Of a stretch of DNA of 64,000 nt, positions 9,355 to 17,622 are shown in pieces; positions within the stretch are counted from its first letter, which is position 1; every line of letters starts with the position of its first letter. The notes beneath the pieces are model-generated. The model did no database searches. It was given only the letters and a program-made list of their open reading frames with translations, and was not told where the DNA came from. This stretch comes from Bifidobacterium thermophilum (GTDB lineage: Bacteria > Actinomycetota > Actinomycetes > Actinomycetales > Bifidobacteriaceae), in assembly GCA_000741495.1 (NCBI GenBank), contig JGZV01000001.1, forward strand, positions 310,001 to 374,000. Reading direction: 5' to 3'. Position numbers and translations under genes: made by a program.

Positions 9355-10344
9355 ATGGCAGATCAACGCACCGCATGGGGATGGGGACTGGCAAGCATTG
9401 ACGCAGCCGGCACCACGCTCGACGTGTGGTACCCCAAGCTCACCATCGGACCGGCACCATCCGAAGCGGATCGTCCGGTACACGGCTTCGACGCCCTTGT
9501 GCGCAACGAGGCCGATGCACGCGGAGTACGCCGCGTCCCCGTCTTCACCGTCAGCGACCTTGACGCCGCGCCTGCGGACGCCGCCGACGCCTACCTGCGT
9601 CTGCACCTGCTGAGCATGCGCCTGGCCAAGCCGAACACGCTGAACCTCGAGGGCATTTTCAGCGTACTCGCCAACGTCGTATGGACCAATTACGGACCGT
9701 TCGCCATCGAGGACTTCGCCCTACGCAAGATGGACGTGCAGGCCGCCGCGGACAACGCGGTCAATGGGGCTCCCGCCGCCAACGTCGAGGTCATGCTTGT
9801 CGACAAGATGCCGCGCATGGTCGACTACGTGGTCCCCACCGGCGTGCGTATCGGCAACGCCGACCGTGTGCGTCTCGGCGCCTACCTGTCCGAAGGTACG
9901 ACCGTCATGCATGAGGGCTTCGTGAACTTCAACGCGGGTACGCTCGGTGTCTCGATGGTCGAAGGCCGCATCTCCCAAGGTGTCGTGGTCGGCAACGGCT
10001 CCGACATCGGCGGCGGCGCCTCCATCATGGGCACGCTGTCCGGCGGCGGCAAGCTGCGTAACTCGATCGGCGAGCATTCACTGCTCGGCGCGAATGCTGG
10101 CATCGGCATCTCGCTGGGCGACAACTGCGTGGTCGAGGCCGGCCTGTATGTGACCGCCGGCACGAAGGTGACCGTGTACGACAAGGCGAAGGTCGCCGCC
10201 GGTGAACCGCTCGACGTGGTCAAAGGTTCAGATTTGAGCGGCAAGAACAATATCCTGTTCATCCGCAACTCGGTCAGCGGCCGCATCGAGGCACGCTACC
10301 GCAAGGTCGGTATCGCGCTCAACGAGAAGCTGCACAAGAACTAA
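9355..10344 (+). CDS. dapD: 2,3,4,5-tetrahydropyridine-2,6-dicarboxylate N-succinyltransferase
   Basis: 329 residues, actinobacterial-type DapD. The C-terminal half has left-handed beta-helix hexapeptide repeats typical of acyltransferases ([20 protein letters not shown] and following turns, about residues 170-290). The enzyme transfers succinyl from succinyl-CoA in the succinylase branch of lysine/diaminopimelate synthesis, supplying lysine and peptidoglycan precursors. AGGAG lies 7 bases before the ATG. It is monocistronic here, followed by a strong terminator. Confidence 0.95.
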   Translation: MADQRTAWGWGLASIDAAGTTLDVWYPKLTIGPAPSEADRPVHGFDALVRNEADARGVRRVPVFTVSDLDAAPADAADAYLRLHLLSMRLAKPNTLNLEGIFSVLANVVWTNYGPFAIEDFALRKMDVQAAADNAVNGAPAANVEVMLVDKMPRMVDYVVPTGVRIGNADRVRLGAYLSEGTTVMHEGFVNFNAGTLGVSMVEGRISQGVVVGNGSDIGGGASIMGTLSGGGKLRNSIGEHSLLGANAGIGISLGDNCVVEAGLYVTAGTKVTVYDKAKVAAGEPLDVVKGSDLSGKNNILFIRNSVSGRIEARYRKVGIALNEKLHKN

Positions 10345-10360
10345 TCACACTCGCAAGCAA

Positions 10361-10412
10361 GCGGGGCGGGGTAAACGGCGAACAACGCGTCTCCCGCCCC
10401 GCTCACGTTTCT
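10361..10412 (+). terminator. Intrinsic terminator of dapD
   Basis: A 10-base GC stem (GCGGGGCGGG at 10361 with CCCGCCCCGC at 10393-10402) is followed by a T-containing tract, 17 bases after the dapD stop. Confidence 0.85.
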
Positions 10413-10435
10413 ACCCCCAAAAAGGAACCACTGAT

Positions 10436-10801
10436 ATGCATATCGTCAATACCGTGCTGGTGACCGCTGTCGCCCTCGAATTCGTCTACATTTTCTATCT
10501 GGAAACCATCGCGACCACATCATCGTCCACGGCGCGCGTGTTCGGCATGACCGGCGAGGAACTGTCCCGTGATTCGGTGACCACCCTGTTCCGTAACCAG
10601 GGCGTCTATAACCTGCTGATCGGCGTACTGCTGCTGATTGCACTATTCGCCTATCATTCGACGGCGGCGGTCGCCTGGCTGCTGGGCATGATCATCGCGG
10701 TCGCCGCGTACGGCAGCTTCACCAGCAGCCCATGGATCATTCTCAAGCAAGGCGGACTGGCGATCATCGCGCTGGTGCTCGTACTGGTGTTCGGACTGTG
10801 A
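10436..10801 (+). CDS. DUF1304 family small membrane protein
   Basis: 121 residues with four predicted membrane helices and the family pattern of a Glu in helix 1 (EFVYIFYLE), the NQGVYN motif after helix 1, and Gly/Ala-rich helices 2-4. This matches the DUF1304 family, whose function is not known. The ribosome site AAAGGA precedes the ATG by 9 bases. It sits between the dapD terminator and a convergent terminator, so it is probably transcribed alone. Confidence 0.85.
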   Translation: MHIVNTVLVTAVALEFVYIFYLETIATTSSSTARVFGMTGEELSRDSVTTLFRNQGVYNLLIGVLLLIALFAYHSTAAVAWLLGMIIAVAAYGSFTSSPWIILKQGGLAIIALVLVLVFGL

Positions 10802-10806
10802 GGTAC

Positions 10807-10857
10807 AGCCGTATGGCGATGGCCGCAGCCTGATCGGGCGGCCTTCGTCATACGGCT
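10807..10857. terminator. Hairpin between convergent genes
   Basis: AGCCGTATG (10807-10815) pairs with CATACGGCT (10849-10857), with further pairing of GGCCGC/GCGGCC inside. It sits between the DUF1304 gene and the end of the response-regulator remnant and could stop transcription from both sides. Confidence 0.7.
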
Positions 10858-11081
10858 ACCGGTCCTTGAAATACCGGAACCGCGAGCCCGGGGTCGTCGC
10901 CGCATGCCGTGCGGATCGCCTGCAAACCGTCGTCGACTGTCCATACAATCCTCGCCTCGGGCACAAGATCGCGCACTAGGCTTCGCAGCGATATCAGGGA
11001 TTGCCGGTCGTTGTCGACCATGGCGAGCGTGAACGGAGCCCGGTCATGCCCGCTGTCCTCAGCGTCGGGCTCGCAATTCAC
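10848..11081 (-). pseudogene. Truncated response-regulator receiver domain
   Basis: 77 codons. Residues ~16-65 look like the first half of a LuxR-type response regulator receiver: a beta-1 strand followed by the acidic pair in AMVDNDRQSLISL, then a helix and a second strand (EARIVWTVDDGLQAI). The phosphoacceptor strand, the rest of the receiver and the DNA-binding domain are missing, and the frame ends inside the convergent hairpin. The GTG start overlaps the gltA TGA stop (GTGA), so it may still be translated by coupling. I read it as the decayed remnant of a regulator gene; a functional short protein cannot be excluded. Confidence 0.65.
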
Positions 11082-12370
11082 CGCTGGTCCATCGGCACGT
11101 AGTCGCGCTGGGGTTCCCCGGTGTATACCTGGCGGGGGCGGCCGATCTTGGTCATCGGATCATCCAGCATCTCGCGGTACTGCGCAATCCAGCCGGGGAT
11201 GCGGCCGAGCGCGAACAGCGTGGTGAACATGGCCGGGTCGAAACCGATGGCGCGGTAAATCAGGCCAGTATAGAAGTCGACGTTCGGGTACAGGTGGCGC
11301 GAGACGAAATAGTCGTCGCTCAGCGCAATCTGTTCGAGTTCGGTGGCCACGTCGAACAGGGCACGCTCATCCTGCGGCAGCTTCGACGTAACTTCATGTT
11401 CCATAATCTTGGTCAGGTAGGTCTTGGCGATGGCCGCACGCGGATCATACGACTTGTAGACGCGATGGCCGAGGCCGGCGATACGCTTGCCGTTGTCCTT
11501 GGACCATTCGACGAATTCCTTGACGGTCTTGCCGGAATCGCGGATGGCTTTGAGCTGACGCAGCACCGCCTCGTTCGCGCCGCCATGCAGCGGACCGGAC
11601 AGCGCGTTGATGCCGGCGGCGACCGCGGAATACAGGTTCGCATGCGCACTGCCTGCGATACGCACTACGGAAGTTGAGCAGTTCTGCTCATGGTCGGCGT
11701 GAATAATGAGCAGCCGGCCCAGCGCGTGCACGTACAGCTGATCGGATTCGAACGGCTCGTACGGCACGGCGAAGCACATGCGCAGGAAATCATCGACATA
11801 GCCGCGTGAGACATCCGGGTAGAGCATCGGCTCATCGCGACGGCGCCGGAAGATGTAGCTGACGATGGTGCGTGCCTTCGCCATGATGATTTCGGCAGCC
11901 TCGTCAAGCTGGTCGGAATCGTTGACATCCGTGGTGTCCGGATAGAACGCCGCGAGCGCGTTGATGGCGGATGCGAGCACGCTCATCGGGTGCGAGGTGC
12001 GGGGGAACGAGCCCATGAAGGTGCGGAAATCCTCACCCACCATGGTGCGATGGTTGATGTCGGAGCAGAACTTGTCGTATTGCTGGCGGGTGGGCAGTTC
12101 CCCATGGCGCAGCAGCCACGCGACTTCAAGAAAATCGGATTGTTCGCACAGTTGCTCGATCGGGTAACCACGATACCGCAGAATCGAGTTGTTGCCGTCG
12201 ATGAATGTGATTTTGGATTCGCATTGTGCGGTTGTCAGGAAGCCCGGGTCGAGCGTGACCCAGCCGTCGTTGCGCAGGCTGGACACGACGATGCCGTCCG
12301 GCCCCGAGGTCGCTTTGACCAGTGGGAGGTCATACTGTTCGGAATCGACTTTCAGCTCGGCTGTCGCCAT
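11078..12370 (-). CDS. gltA: Citrate synthase
   Basis: 430 residues, type II citrate synthase length. It shows the N-terminal strand domain, the HADHEQNCSTSVVR block with an active His, the GPLHGGANEAVL block, GLGHRVYKSYDPRA and the conserved Asp region near VDFYTGLIYRAIG. It condenses oxaloacetate with acetyl-CoA. In bifidobacteria, which lack a full TCA cycle, this feeds 2-oxoglutarate and glutamate synthesis. It is separated by about 265 bases from map upstream, where a TATGAT-like -10 is visible near 12470 on the minus strand. Confidence 0.96.
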   Translation of the reverse strand: MATAELKVDSEQYDLPLVKATSGPDGIVVSSLRNDGWVTLDPGFLTTAQCESKITFIDGNNSILRYRGYPIEQLCEQSDFLEVAWLLRHGELPTRQQYDKFCSDINHRTMVGEDFRTFMGSFPRTSHPMSVLASAINALAAFYPDTTDVNDSDQLDEAAEIIMAKARTIVSYIFRRRRDEPMLYPDVSRGYVDDFLRMCFAVPYEPFESDQLYVHALGRLLIIHADHEQNCSTSVVRIAGSAHANLYSAVAAGINALSGPLHGGANEAVLRQLKAIRDSGKTVKEFVEWSKDNGKRIAGLGHRVYKSYDPRAAIAKTYLTKIMEHEVTSKLPQDERALFDVATELEQIALSDDYFVSRHLYPNVDFYTGLIYRAIGFDPAMFTTLFALGRIPGWIAQYREMLDDPMTKIGRPRQVYTGEPQRDYVPMDQR

Positions 12371-12574
12371 CAGCTCCCCTTTCGTTTCGATACCCGGTTG
12401 CCTGTCAGTCGCATGGCATCACATGCCGTGGATGCGACGACGGTCGCGTATACGTGTTTGGAGTGTGTTCATCATAACAGACCGCGTCACAGGCGTGATG
12501 GAAGCGTCTTGCACAATGGTCGTCTGTTGTTGTCGTGGATTGAATTACCGTAACCAAGCGATAGGGACGGAACG

Positions 12575-12653
12575 AAAAACCGCCCGCCCCTGTCCGACTG
12601 TCCGATACGCACGTGGGTGCGACGCGTCGATTCGATCACTCGTCGCGGGCGGT
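12575..12653 (-). terminator. Intrinsic terminator overlapping the end of map
   Basis: On the minus strand ACCGCCCGC (inside the last codons of map) pairs with GCGGGCGGT and is followed directly by TTTTT (12575-12579 on the plus strand reads AAAAA). The loop is long, about 57 bases. Confidence 0.65.
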
Positions 12654-13415
12654 GAGAATCACCGGACCGTTTTCGGTGATGGCGATGGTGTGTTCGCTGT
12701 GCGCGCCACGCGAACCGTCAGCGGAACGCAGCGTCCAGCCGTCCTTCGGATCCTGGTAGATTTCATCCGTGGTCTTCATGAACCACGGTTCGATTGCGAT
12801 GACCAGGCCCGGGCGCAGCTTATAGCCGTGATGCGCCTTGCCATCGTTGGCGACATGCGGATCGCCGTGCATGATATGCCCCACACCGTGGCCGCCGAAC
12901 TCGAGGTTCACAGTGTAGCCCTGCTCGTGTGCGACATCGCCGATAGCGGCGGAAATATCGCCGAGACGGTTGCCCGGTTGCGCTTGGGCGATGCCGGCAG
13001 CAAGTGCGTCTTCGGTGCATTTGATCAGGCGCAGGTCCTCCGGATCCTTGTTCTTGCCGACCACGAAGCTGATGGCGGAGTCTCCGACCCAGCCGTCGAC
13101 GTTGATGGCGAGGTCGAGGCTGACCAGATCGCCGTCTTTGAGGTCGTAGTCGTAGGGGACGCCGTGCAGTACGGCGTCGTTGACGGAGATGCAGATGTAG
13201 TGTTTGAACGGGCCGGTGCCGAAGTCCGGGGCGTAATCCACATAGCAGGATTCCGCGCCTTTACGGCTTTCGATGCGGCGGCGAACATAATCGTCGATGT
13301 CCAGCAGATTGGTGCCTACACCGGTCTGGGCGCGCAGTTCCTTGAGAATGCTGCCGACAAAATGGCCGGCAGGCTTCATTGCTTCGATTTCCTGAGGTGT
13401 TTTCAGTTCGATCAT
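12636..13415 (-). CDS. map: Methionine aminopeptidase type I
   Basis: 259 residues with the pita-bread fold metal ligands in order: Asp in SLDLAIN, Asp in VGDSAI, His in GHGVGHIMH, Glu in IAIEPW and Glu in SEHTIAIT. It removes the initiator methionine from nascent proteins. The ATG at 13415 has a weak TAGGG site 8 bases upstream. The gene is bounded by hairpins on both sides, suggesting it is transcribed alone. Confidence 0.96.
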   Translation of the reverse strand: MIELKTPQEIEAMKPAGHFVGSILKELRAQTGVGTNLLDIDDYVRRRIESRKGAESCYVDYAPDFGTGPFKHYICISVNDAVLHGVPYDYDLKDGDLVSLDLAINVDGWVGDSAISFVVGKNKDPEDLRLIKCTEDALAAGIAQAQPGNRLGDISAAIGDVAHEQGYTVNLEFGGHGVGHIMHGDPHVANDGKAHHGYKLRPGLVIAIEPWFMKTTDEIYQDPKDGWTLRSADGSRGAHSEHTIAITENGPVILTARDE

Positions 13416-13478
13416 AGTTGTAACCCTACTTCGTGCGGCTTACAATGCAAGCTTTCGTGCGGCAGCGTGGATAAGCGA

Positions 13479-13510
13479 CGGGCCGCTTGCCGATTGTGGC
13501 AAGCGGCCCG
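13479..13510 (-). terminator. Intrinsic terminator of the HdeD-like gene
   Basis: A 13-base perfect GC stem (13479-13491 with 13498-13510) around GATTGT lies 25 bases beyond the HdeD-like stop on the minus strand and upstream of map. Confidence 0.8.
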
Positions 13511-13534
13511 CGTGCAGTCAACGTTCAGCGGTCT

Positions 13535-14215
13535 TCAGTGTTTGCTTGGTTTACCAAAAGTGAACGCGCGCACAATCGCGCTGATGCCGAGCACGATGAG
13601 CGTGATACCGCCGAACACCATCAAGGTGAGCGCCGACGGACCCGGCCAGAACAGAATCGCGATGCCGGCGATGATCGAGATGATCGCGTAGAAGATCGCC
13701 CATCCCTGATTCGGCAGCATCCAGGATTCGGCCAAGGCCATGATGCCTTCGACAATCCAGCAGATACCGACGGTCAGGGTGATGACGATAAGCAGCGTCT
13801 GCGCTGACAAGGCCGTGTATTTGAACATGATGACGCCGCCGATGGTGAGCAGCAGACCGACGATGATATCCAGTACTCGCCATCCGGCAGGCAAACCGAG
13901 TTCAACGATGGCGCTGACGATACGGATGACACCGGAGACAACGAAGAACACGCCCAGTGCGATGGCGGCGACGACCAAGGTCTTGCCCGGCCAGACCAGC
14001 AGCGCGATACCGAGGATGAGGGCGACGATGCCGATCAGTCCGTACGCTCCGCGGATGGTGTTTTTCGCCCGCTGGGGCAGCATTTCTTCGACAAGCCGGA
14101 ACGGGTTGAACGAGTAAGGGTCCTGCCCTTGCAGGTCTGGATTCTGCCCGGCGTTGGGATTCGGGTTGTTGGCATACGGGCCATAAGGATTCTGATTCAT
14201 ATTCTGATCAGTCAT
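13535..14215 (-). CDS. HdeD/DUF308 family membrane protein
   Basis: 226 residues. The first ~60 are hydrophilic and Asn/Pro/Gln-rich (repeated NP and PYGPYANNPNP). Six predicted membrane helices follow in three pairs, each with the DUF308 pattern of Gly/Ile-rich helices and FxWPG-type turns (LVWPGKTL, LFWPGPSAL). HdeD proteins are linked to acid stress in enterobacteria; the role here is not known. The start MTDQNM is chosen because AAAGGAG lies 5 bases upstream; the open frame extends 28 codons further without a ribosome site. Confidence 0.85.
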   Translation of the reverse strand: MTDQNMNQNPYGPYANNPNPNAGQNPDLQGQDPYSFNPFRLVEEMLPQRAKNTIRGAYGLIGIVALILGIALLVWPGKTLVVAAIALGVFFVVSGVIRIVSAIVELGLPAGWRVLDIIVGLLLTIGGVIMFKYTALSAQTLLIVITLTVGICWIVEGIMALAESWMLPNQGWAIFYAIISIIAGIAILFWPGPSALTLMVFGGITLIVLGISAIVRAFTFGKPSKH

Positions 14216-14248
14216 GGCTACTCCTTTCCTTACAGGTACCGAAGTTGT

Positions 14249-14269
14249 GCCTACACGGTGATTGTAGGC
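14249..14269. promoter_or_regulatory. Small inverted repeat in the HdeD-pepO divergent region
   Basis: GCCTACA and TGTAGGC flank seven bases, 34 bases upstream of the HdeD-like start. It could be an operator or a leader hairpin. Confidence 0.35.
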
Positions 14270-14406
14270 AGTGTCGATCACGAAATGGGGGAACAACATG
14301 CGCGATATTGTCTGGTTTTACGCACGCCCGGCACCTATGCGCTGAAAGGATGCCACCGTCGGCGCAATCCGCGGGTATTGTCACCGAATCTGGCTAGGGT
14401 GAAGTT

Positions 14407-16485
14407 ATGAGTAACGCTTTGATTTCAGGCCTTGACCCGGCCTCTTTTTCTTCTGTGATCAAGCCTGTCGATGATTTGTTCCGGTATGTGAACGGTCCGT
14501 GGATTGACACGTATCGTCTTCCTGATGACCGTTCCCGGTATGGTTCTTTCGACAAGCTCGCCGAGGATGCGGAAAACCAGATCCGTGACATTCTGGAAGA
14601 TGATGATTGCTCTGCGGTGAAATCCCGTGCGCTCTACCACGCGTTCTGCGATACCGACACCATCGATCAAGCCGGCATTACGCCGATTCGCGCCGATCTT
14701 GACGCCATTGATCAGGCGGCGGACAAAACAAGTCTGACGCGTGTGCTCGGCTCGCTCAACCCAACCGGCGGCCCCGACCTGTTCGCCATGGCGGTGTACG
14801 GCGACCCTGGCGACCCTGAGCACAATATTGTGCATATTGAACAAGCCGGCATCGGTTTGCCGGATGAAGCGTATTACCGTGAAGATCATTACGCTCCGGT
14901 ACGCGAACAGTATGTGGCGATGGTCGCCAAGCAGCTGCGCCAAGCCGGGTACGGTGACGAGCTGCAGACCGAGGAGCAGGCTCATCGTTTCCTTGAGGTG
15001 GAGACGCGCATCGCCTCGCATCATTGGGATAATGTAGCCACCCGGGATTCTCAGAAAACGTATAATCCCACGGATTTCGCCGCGTTGAGCGAGACACTCG
15101 CCCATTTCGATCTTGCCGCGTGGATCGGCGCATGGCAGGCCGCGTATGATGCGACTGCTGCCGGCACAGCGCAATCGCTTGACCTCAAGGCGATCATGCA
15201 GCATACGATTGTGCATGAGCCGAGCTTCCTGGCCGGTCTTGACGCGTTCTGGGCGGCAAGCGAGCTTGACGATCTGAAACTGTGGGCTCGCGTCCACACG
15301 ATCACCGGGTGGGCGGGTATGCTCAGCCGCGAGTTCGATGAAACGAACTTCGCGTTCTACGGCAAGGTGCTGTCCGGCGCGAAACAGCAGCGCGACCGTT
15401 GGAAACGCGGCGTTTCACTGGTCAACGGCGTATGCGGCGAGGATGTGGGCCGCGAGTATGTCAAGCGTCATTTCCCTGAAAGCTCCAAGCAACGTATGGA
15501 GCAGCTGGTCGGCAACTTGATTGACGCCTATCGTGTGTCAATCAGCACCAGCGACTGGCTGGGTGAAGCGACCAAGACCAAGGCGCTGGAGAAGCTGTCG
15601 AAATTCACCGCGAAAGTCGGATACACGAATCATTGGCGCGATTACGCGGCGCTTGACGTGCGCGATGACGCCGGGCTTGTGGATAATATGCGGGCCGCAT
15701 CTCTGTATGAGAACGGTTATCAGCTGTCCAAAGCGGGCCAGCCGGTGGATCGTGACGAATGGTTGATGAACCCGCAGACAGTGAACGCCTACTATGAGCC
15801 TTCGCTCAACGTGATTGTCTTCCCTGCGGCGATTTTGCAGCCGCCGTTCTTCAATCCCGAGGCTGACGATGCGGCCAATTATGGTGGTATCGGCGCGGTT
15901 ATCGGCCACGAGATCGGTCATGGTTTCGACGATCAGGGCAGCCAGTATGACGGTGACGGCAAGCTCAACAACTGGTGGACGGATGAAGATCGCGCACGTT
16001 TCGAACAACGTACGAAAGCGCTGATCGAACAGTACAACGGTTTTGTCCCCCGCCAGCTTGCCGAAAAGTACGCTGATGAACCCCAGAAAGCCCCCCACGT
16101 CAATGGCGCGTTGACCATCGGCGAGAATATCGGCGACTTGGGTGGCGTGAATATCGCGCTCAAAGCGTACGCTTTCGCGCTCGACGCCGCTTCAGGCAAA
16201 CCGGAGGACGGCTCACCTGAAGCGATTCGAGCGGCTCTTGACGCTGCGCCTGATATTGACGGGTTCACCGGGTTGCAGCGGTTCTTCCTGAGTTACGCGT
16301 CAATCTGGCGCACCAAGCAGCGTGACGAGCTGGCCGAACAGTATTTGCAGATTGACCCGCACTCCCCCGCGGAATTCCGCACCAACGGCATTGTGCGCAA
16401 CGTCGATTTGTTCTATGCCGCGTTCGATGTCAAGCCTACGGACGCGATGTGGCTCGACCGCGACCAGCGGGTGCGCATCTGGTAG
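14407..16485 (+). CDS. pepO: M13 (neprilysin-like) zinc endopeptidase
   Basis: 692 residues, the expected length for bacterial PepO. The zinc site is HEIGH (about residue 500) with the downstream GENIGDLGG ligand region (about 570-578), plus the conserved NAYYEPSLNVIVFPAAILQ substrate-binding strand before it and the C-terminal FRTNGIVRN and D-x-MW region. No signal peptide is visible, so it is likely cytoplasmic and cuts oligopeptides. It is followed by a terminator and diverges from the HdeD-like gene. The ATG at 14407 has only a weak site (AGGGTGAAGTT). Confidence 0.95.
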   Translation: MSNALISGLDPASFSSVIKPVDDLFRYVNGPWIDTYRLPDDRSRYGSFDKLAEDAENQIRDILEDDDCSAVKSRALYHAFCDTDTIDQAGITPIRADLDAIDQAADKTSLTRVLGSLNPTGGPDLFAMAVYGDPGDPEHNIVHIEQAGIGLPDEAYYREDHYAPVREQYVAMVAKQLRQAGYGDELQTEEQAHRFLEVETRIASHHWDNVATRDSQKTYNPTDFAALSETLAHFDLAAWIGAWQAAYDATAAGTAQSLDLKAIMQHTIVHEPSFLAGLDAFWAASELDDLKLWARVHTITGWAGMLSREFDETNFAFYGKVLSGAKQQRDRWKRGVSLVNGVCGEDVGREYVKRHFPESSKQRMEQLVGNLIDAYRVSISTSDWLGEATKTKALEKLSKFTAKVGYTNHWRDYAALDVRDDAGLVDNMRAASLYENGYQLSKAGQPVDRDEWLMNPQTVNAYYEPSLNVIVFPAAILQPPFFNPEADDAANYGGIGAVIGHEIGHGFDDQGSQYDGDGKLNNWWTDEDRARFEQRTKALIEQYNGFVPRQLAEKYADEPQKAPHVNGALTIGENIGDLGGVNIALKAYAFALDAASGKPEDGSPEAIRAALDAAPDIDGFTGLQRFFLSYASIWRTKQRDELAEQYLQIDPHSPAEFRTNGIVRNVDLFYAAFDVKPTDAMWLDRDQRVRIW

Positions 16486-16552
16486 CCGCCCGCCTGTGAC
16501 ACCGCGGCAGACTGCGACATGAGGCTCCCATGGGTGGCCCGTCGCCGTATGT

Positions 16553-16590
16553 ACTGGTGGGGTGAACGCTTCGGGCGGCACCCCACCAGT
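16553..16590 (+). terminator. Intrinsic terminator of pepO
   Basis: ACTGGTGGGGTG (16553-16564) pairs perfectly with CACCCCACCAGT (16579-16590) about 68 bases beyond the pepO stop. It lies between convergent pepO and the SSB-like gene. Confidence 0.8.
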
Positions 16591-16634
16591 GCAGTATCAC
16601 CGTGCCGATGCTGTTGCGAGGAATCACCTGACTG

Positions 16635-17213
16635 TCATATCTCGGCATCGGCGAACTCCTCCTCTTGGACAGGATAGGTTTCGGCACTGTTGGTATTGCC
16701 GAACTGTTGTGGCTGTTGGCTGCCTTGCACCCCGGCGGCCGCCTGTGCCGCGTATGGATCTGCTGGAAGCGCTTGCGCTGATGGCGCGGAGCCGGCAGGC
16801 ACAGCTCCCTGAGGCACCGTTTGTTGCGCGTCGCGCGAGGCGGCGTCAGCGGTAGCGCTTTTCTGCCGCGTGAATTGTGAGGTTCCCAAGCCCAGGTCGT
16901 GGCCGATTGCGGCAGCCTCGATTACTGTTCTCGAATGCGTTTCGCCGTCACGTTCCCACTGCTCGTTGGCCAGTGAGCCCGCCACCACAACCGGGTCGCC
17001 TTTGTGAACGCTTTTCAGCACGTTCTGTGCTAAGGCGCGGAATGCTTTGACGGTAATCCAGATGGTCGGACGGTCCTTCCACTGTTTTGTCGCATTGTCG
17101 AAATAGCGGCGCGTACACCCTATCCTGAATGAACAGGCGGGCGCGTCCTTGCCATAACTCGCCGGTTCGGAACCGACATAGCCGTTGATGGTGATCAGTC
17201 CTTGTTGCACCAT
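16635..17213 (-). CDS. Single-stranded DNA-binding protein (paralogue)
   Basis: 192 residues. An OB fold occupies ~1-110: ITINGYVGSEP, then CSFRIGCTRRYFD, WITVKAFRALAQNV, the KGDPVVVAGSL turn and a final strand. The C-terminal ~80 residues are a Gln/Ala/Pro-rich linker ending in EEEFADAEI, acidic but without the usual DDIPF-type tip that recruits SSB partners. The start at MVQQG is supported by AAGGGGA. It is not beside rpsF or rpsR, where the main ssb usually lies, so it is probably a second SSB used in recombination, competence or another role (inference). Confidence 0.85.
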   Translation of the reverse strand: MVQQGLITINGYVGSEPASYGKDAPACSFRIGCTRRYFDNATKQWKDRPTIWITVKAFRALAQNVLKSVHKGDPVVVAGSLANEQWERDGETHSRTVIEAAAIGHDLGLGTSQFTRQKSATADAASRDAQQTVPQGAVPAGSAPSAQALPADPYAAQAAAGVQGSQQPQQFGNTNSAETYPVQEEEFADAEI

Positions 17214-17476
17214 TGCGTTCCCCTTCATTGATACCGATTGTGGACTGCAGGCGAGGCGGTGAACATCTGCCACGCAACGGAGTAAAGAGGCGGAGCATGT
17301 ATCGTCACGCTGTCAGCGGTTCTTCCACCACGCCTGCGGTACTTCCCATTGTGCCGAAAACGCGCAGCGGTATGCCAGCTGAATCGCAATTGTGGTCAGA
17401 AGACGTGTCAGACACGGAAAAGCCTGGAATTCCAGACATTTCGGCAGTATCGTCCCTTGTGGATAACTTTGCTTCC

Positions 17477-17520
17477 TGCTTCTGCCGACGCTGAGTGACC
17501 GGTGAGTGCCGGCAGAAGCA
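17477..17520. terminator. Second hairpin in the proS-SSB gap
   Basis: TGCTTCTGCCG (17477-17487) and its complement (17510-17520) form an 11-base stem, extended across one mismatch. The gap 17214-17622 holds this and the stronger proS terminator; I see no gene there. Confidence 0.5.
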
Positions 17521-17532
17521 CAGCGTTGTATA

Positions 17533-17576
17533 CGATGGACGGGCGTCACCAAACCTGAGGTGACGCCCGTCCATCG
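17533..17576 (-). terminator. Strong hairpin downstream of proS
   Basis: A perfect 18-base stem (17533-17550 with 17559-17576) around an 8-base loop lies 46 bases beyond the proS stop on the minus strand. Confidence 0.85.
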
Positions 17577-17622
17577 CGTGTTCCCTGCACCTTGCCCGCC
17601 GGGAACGAAGCGGGTGTTTGCG

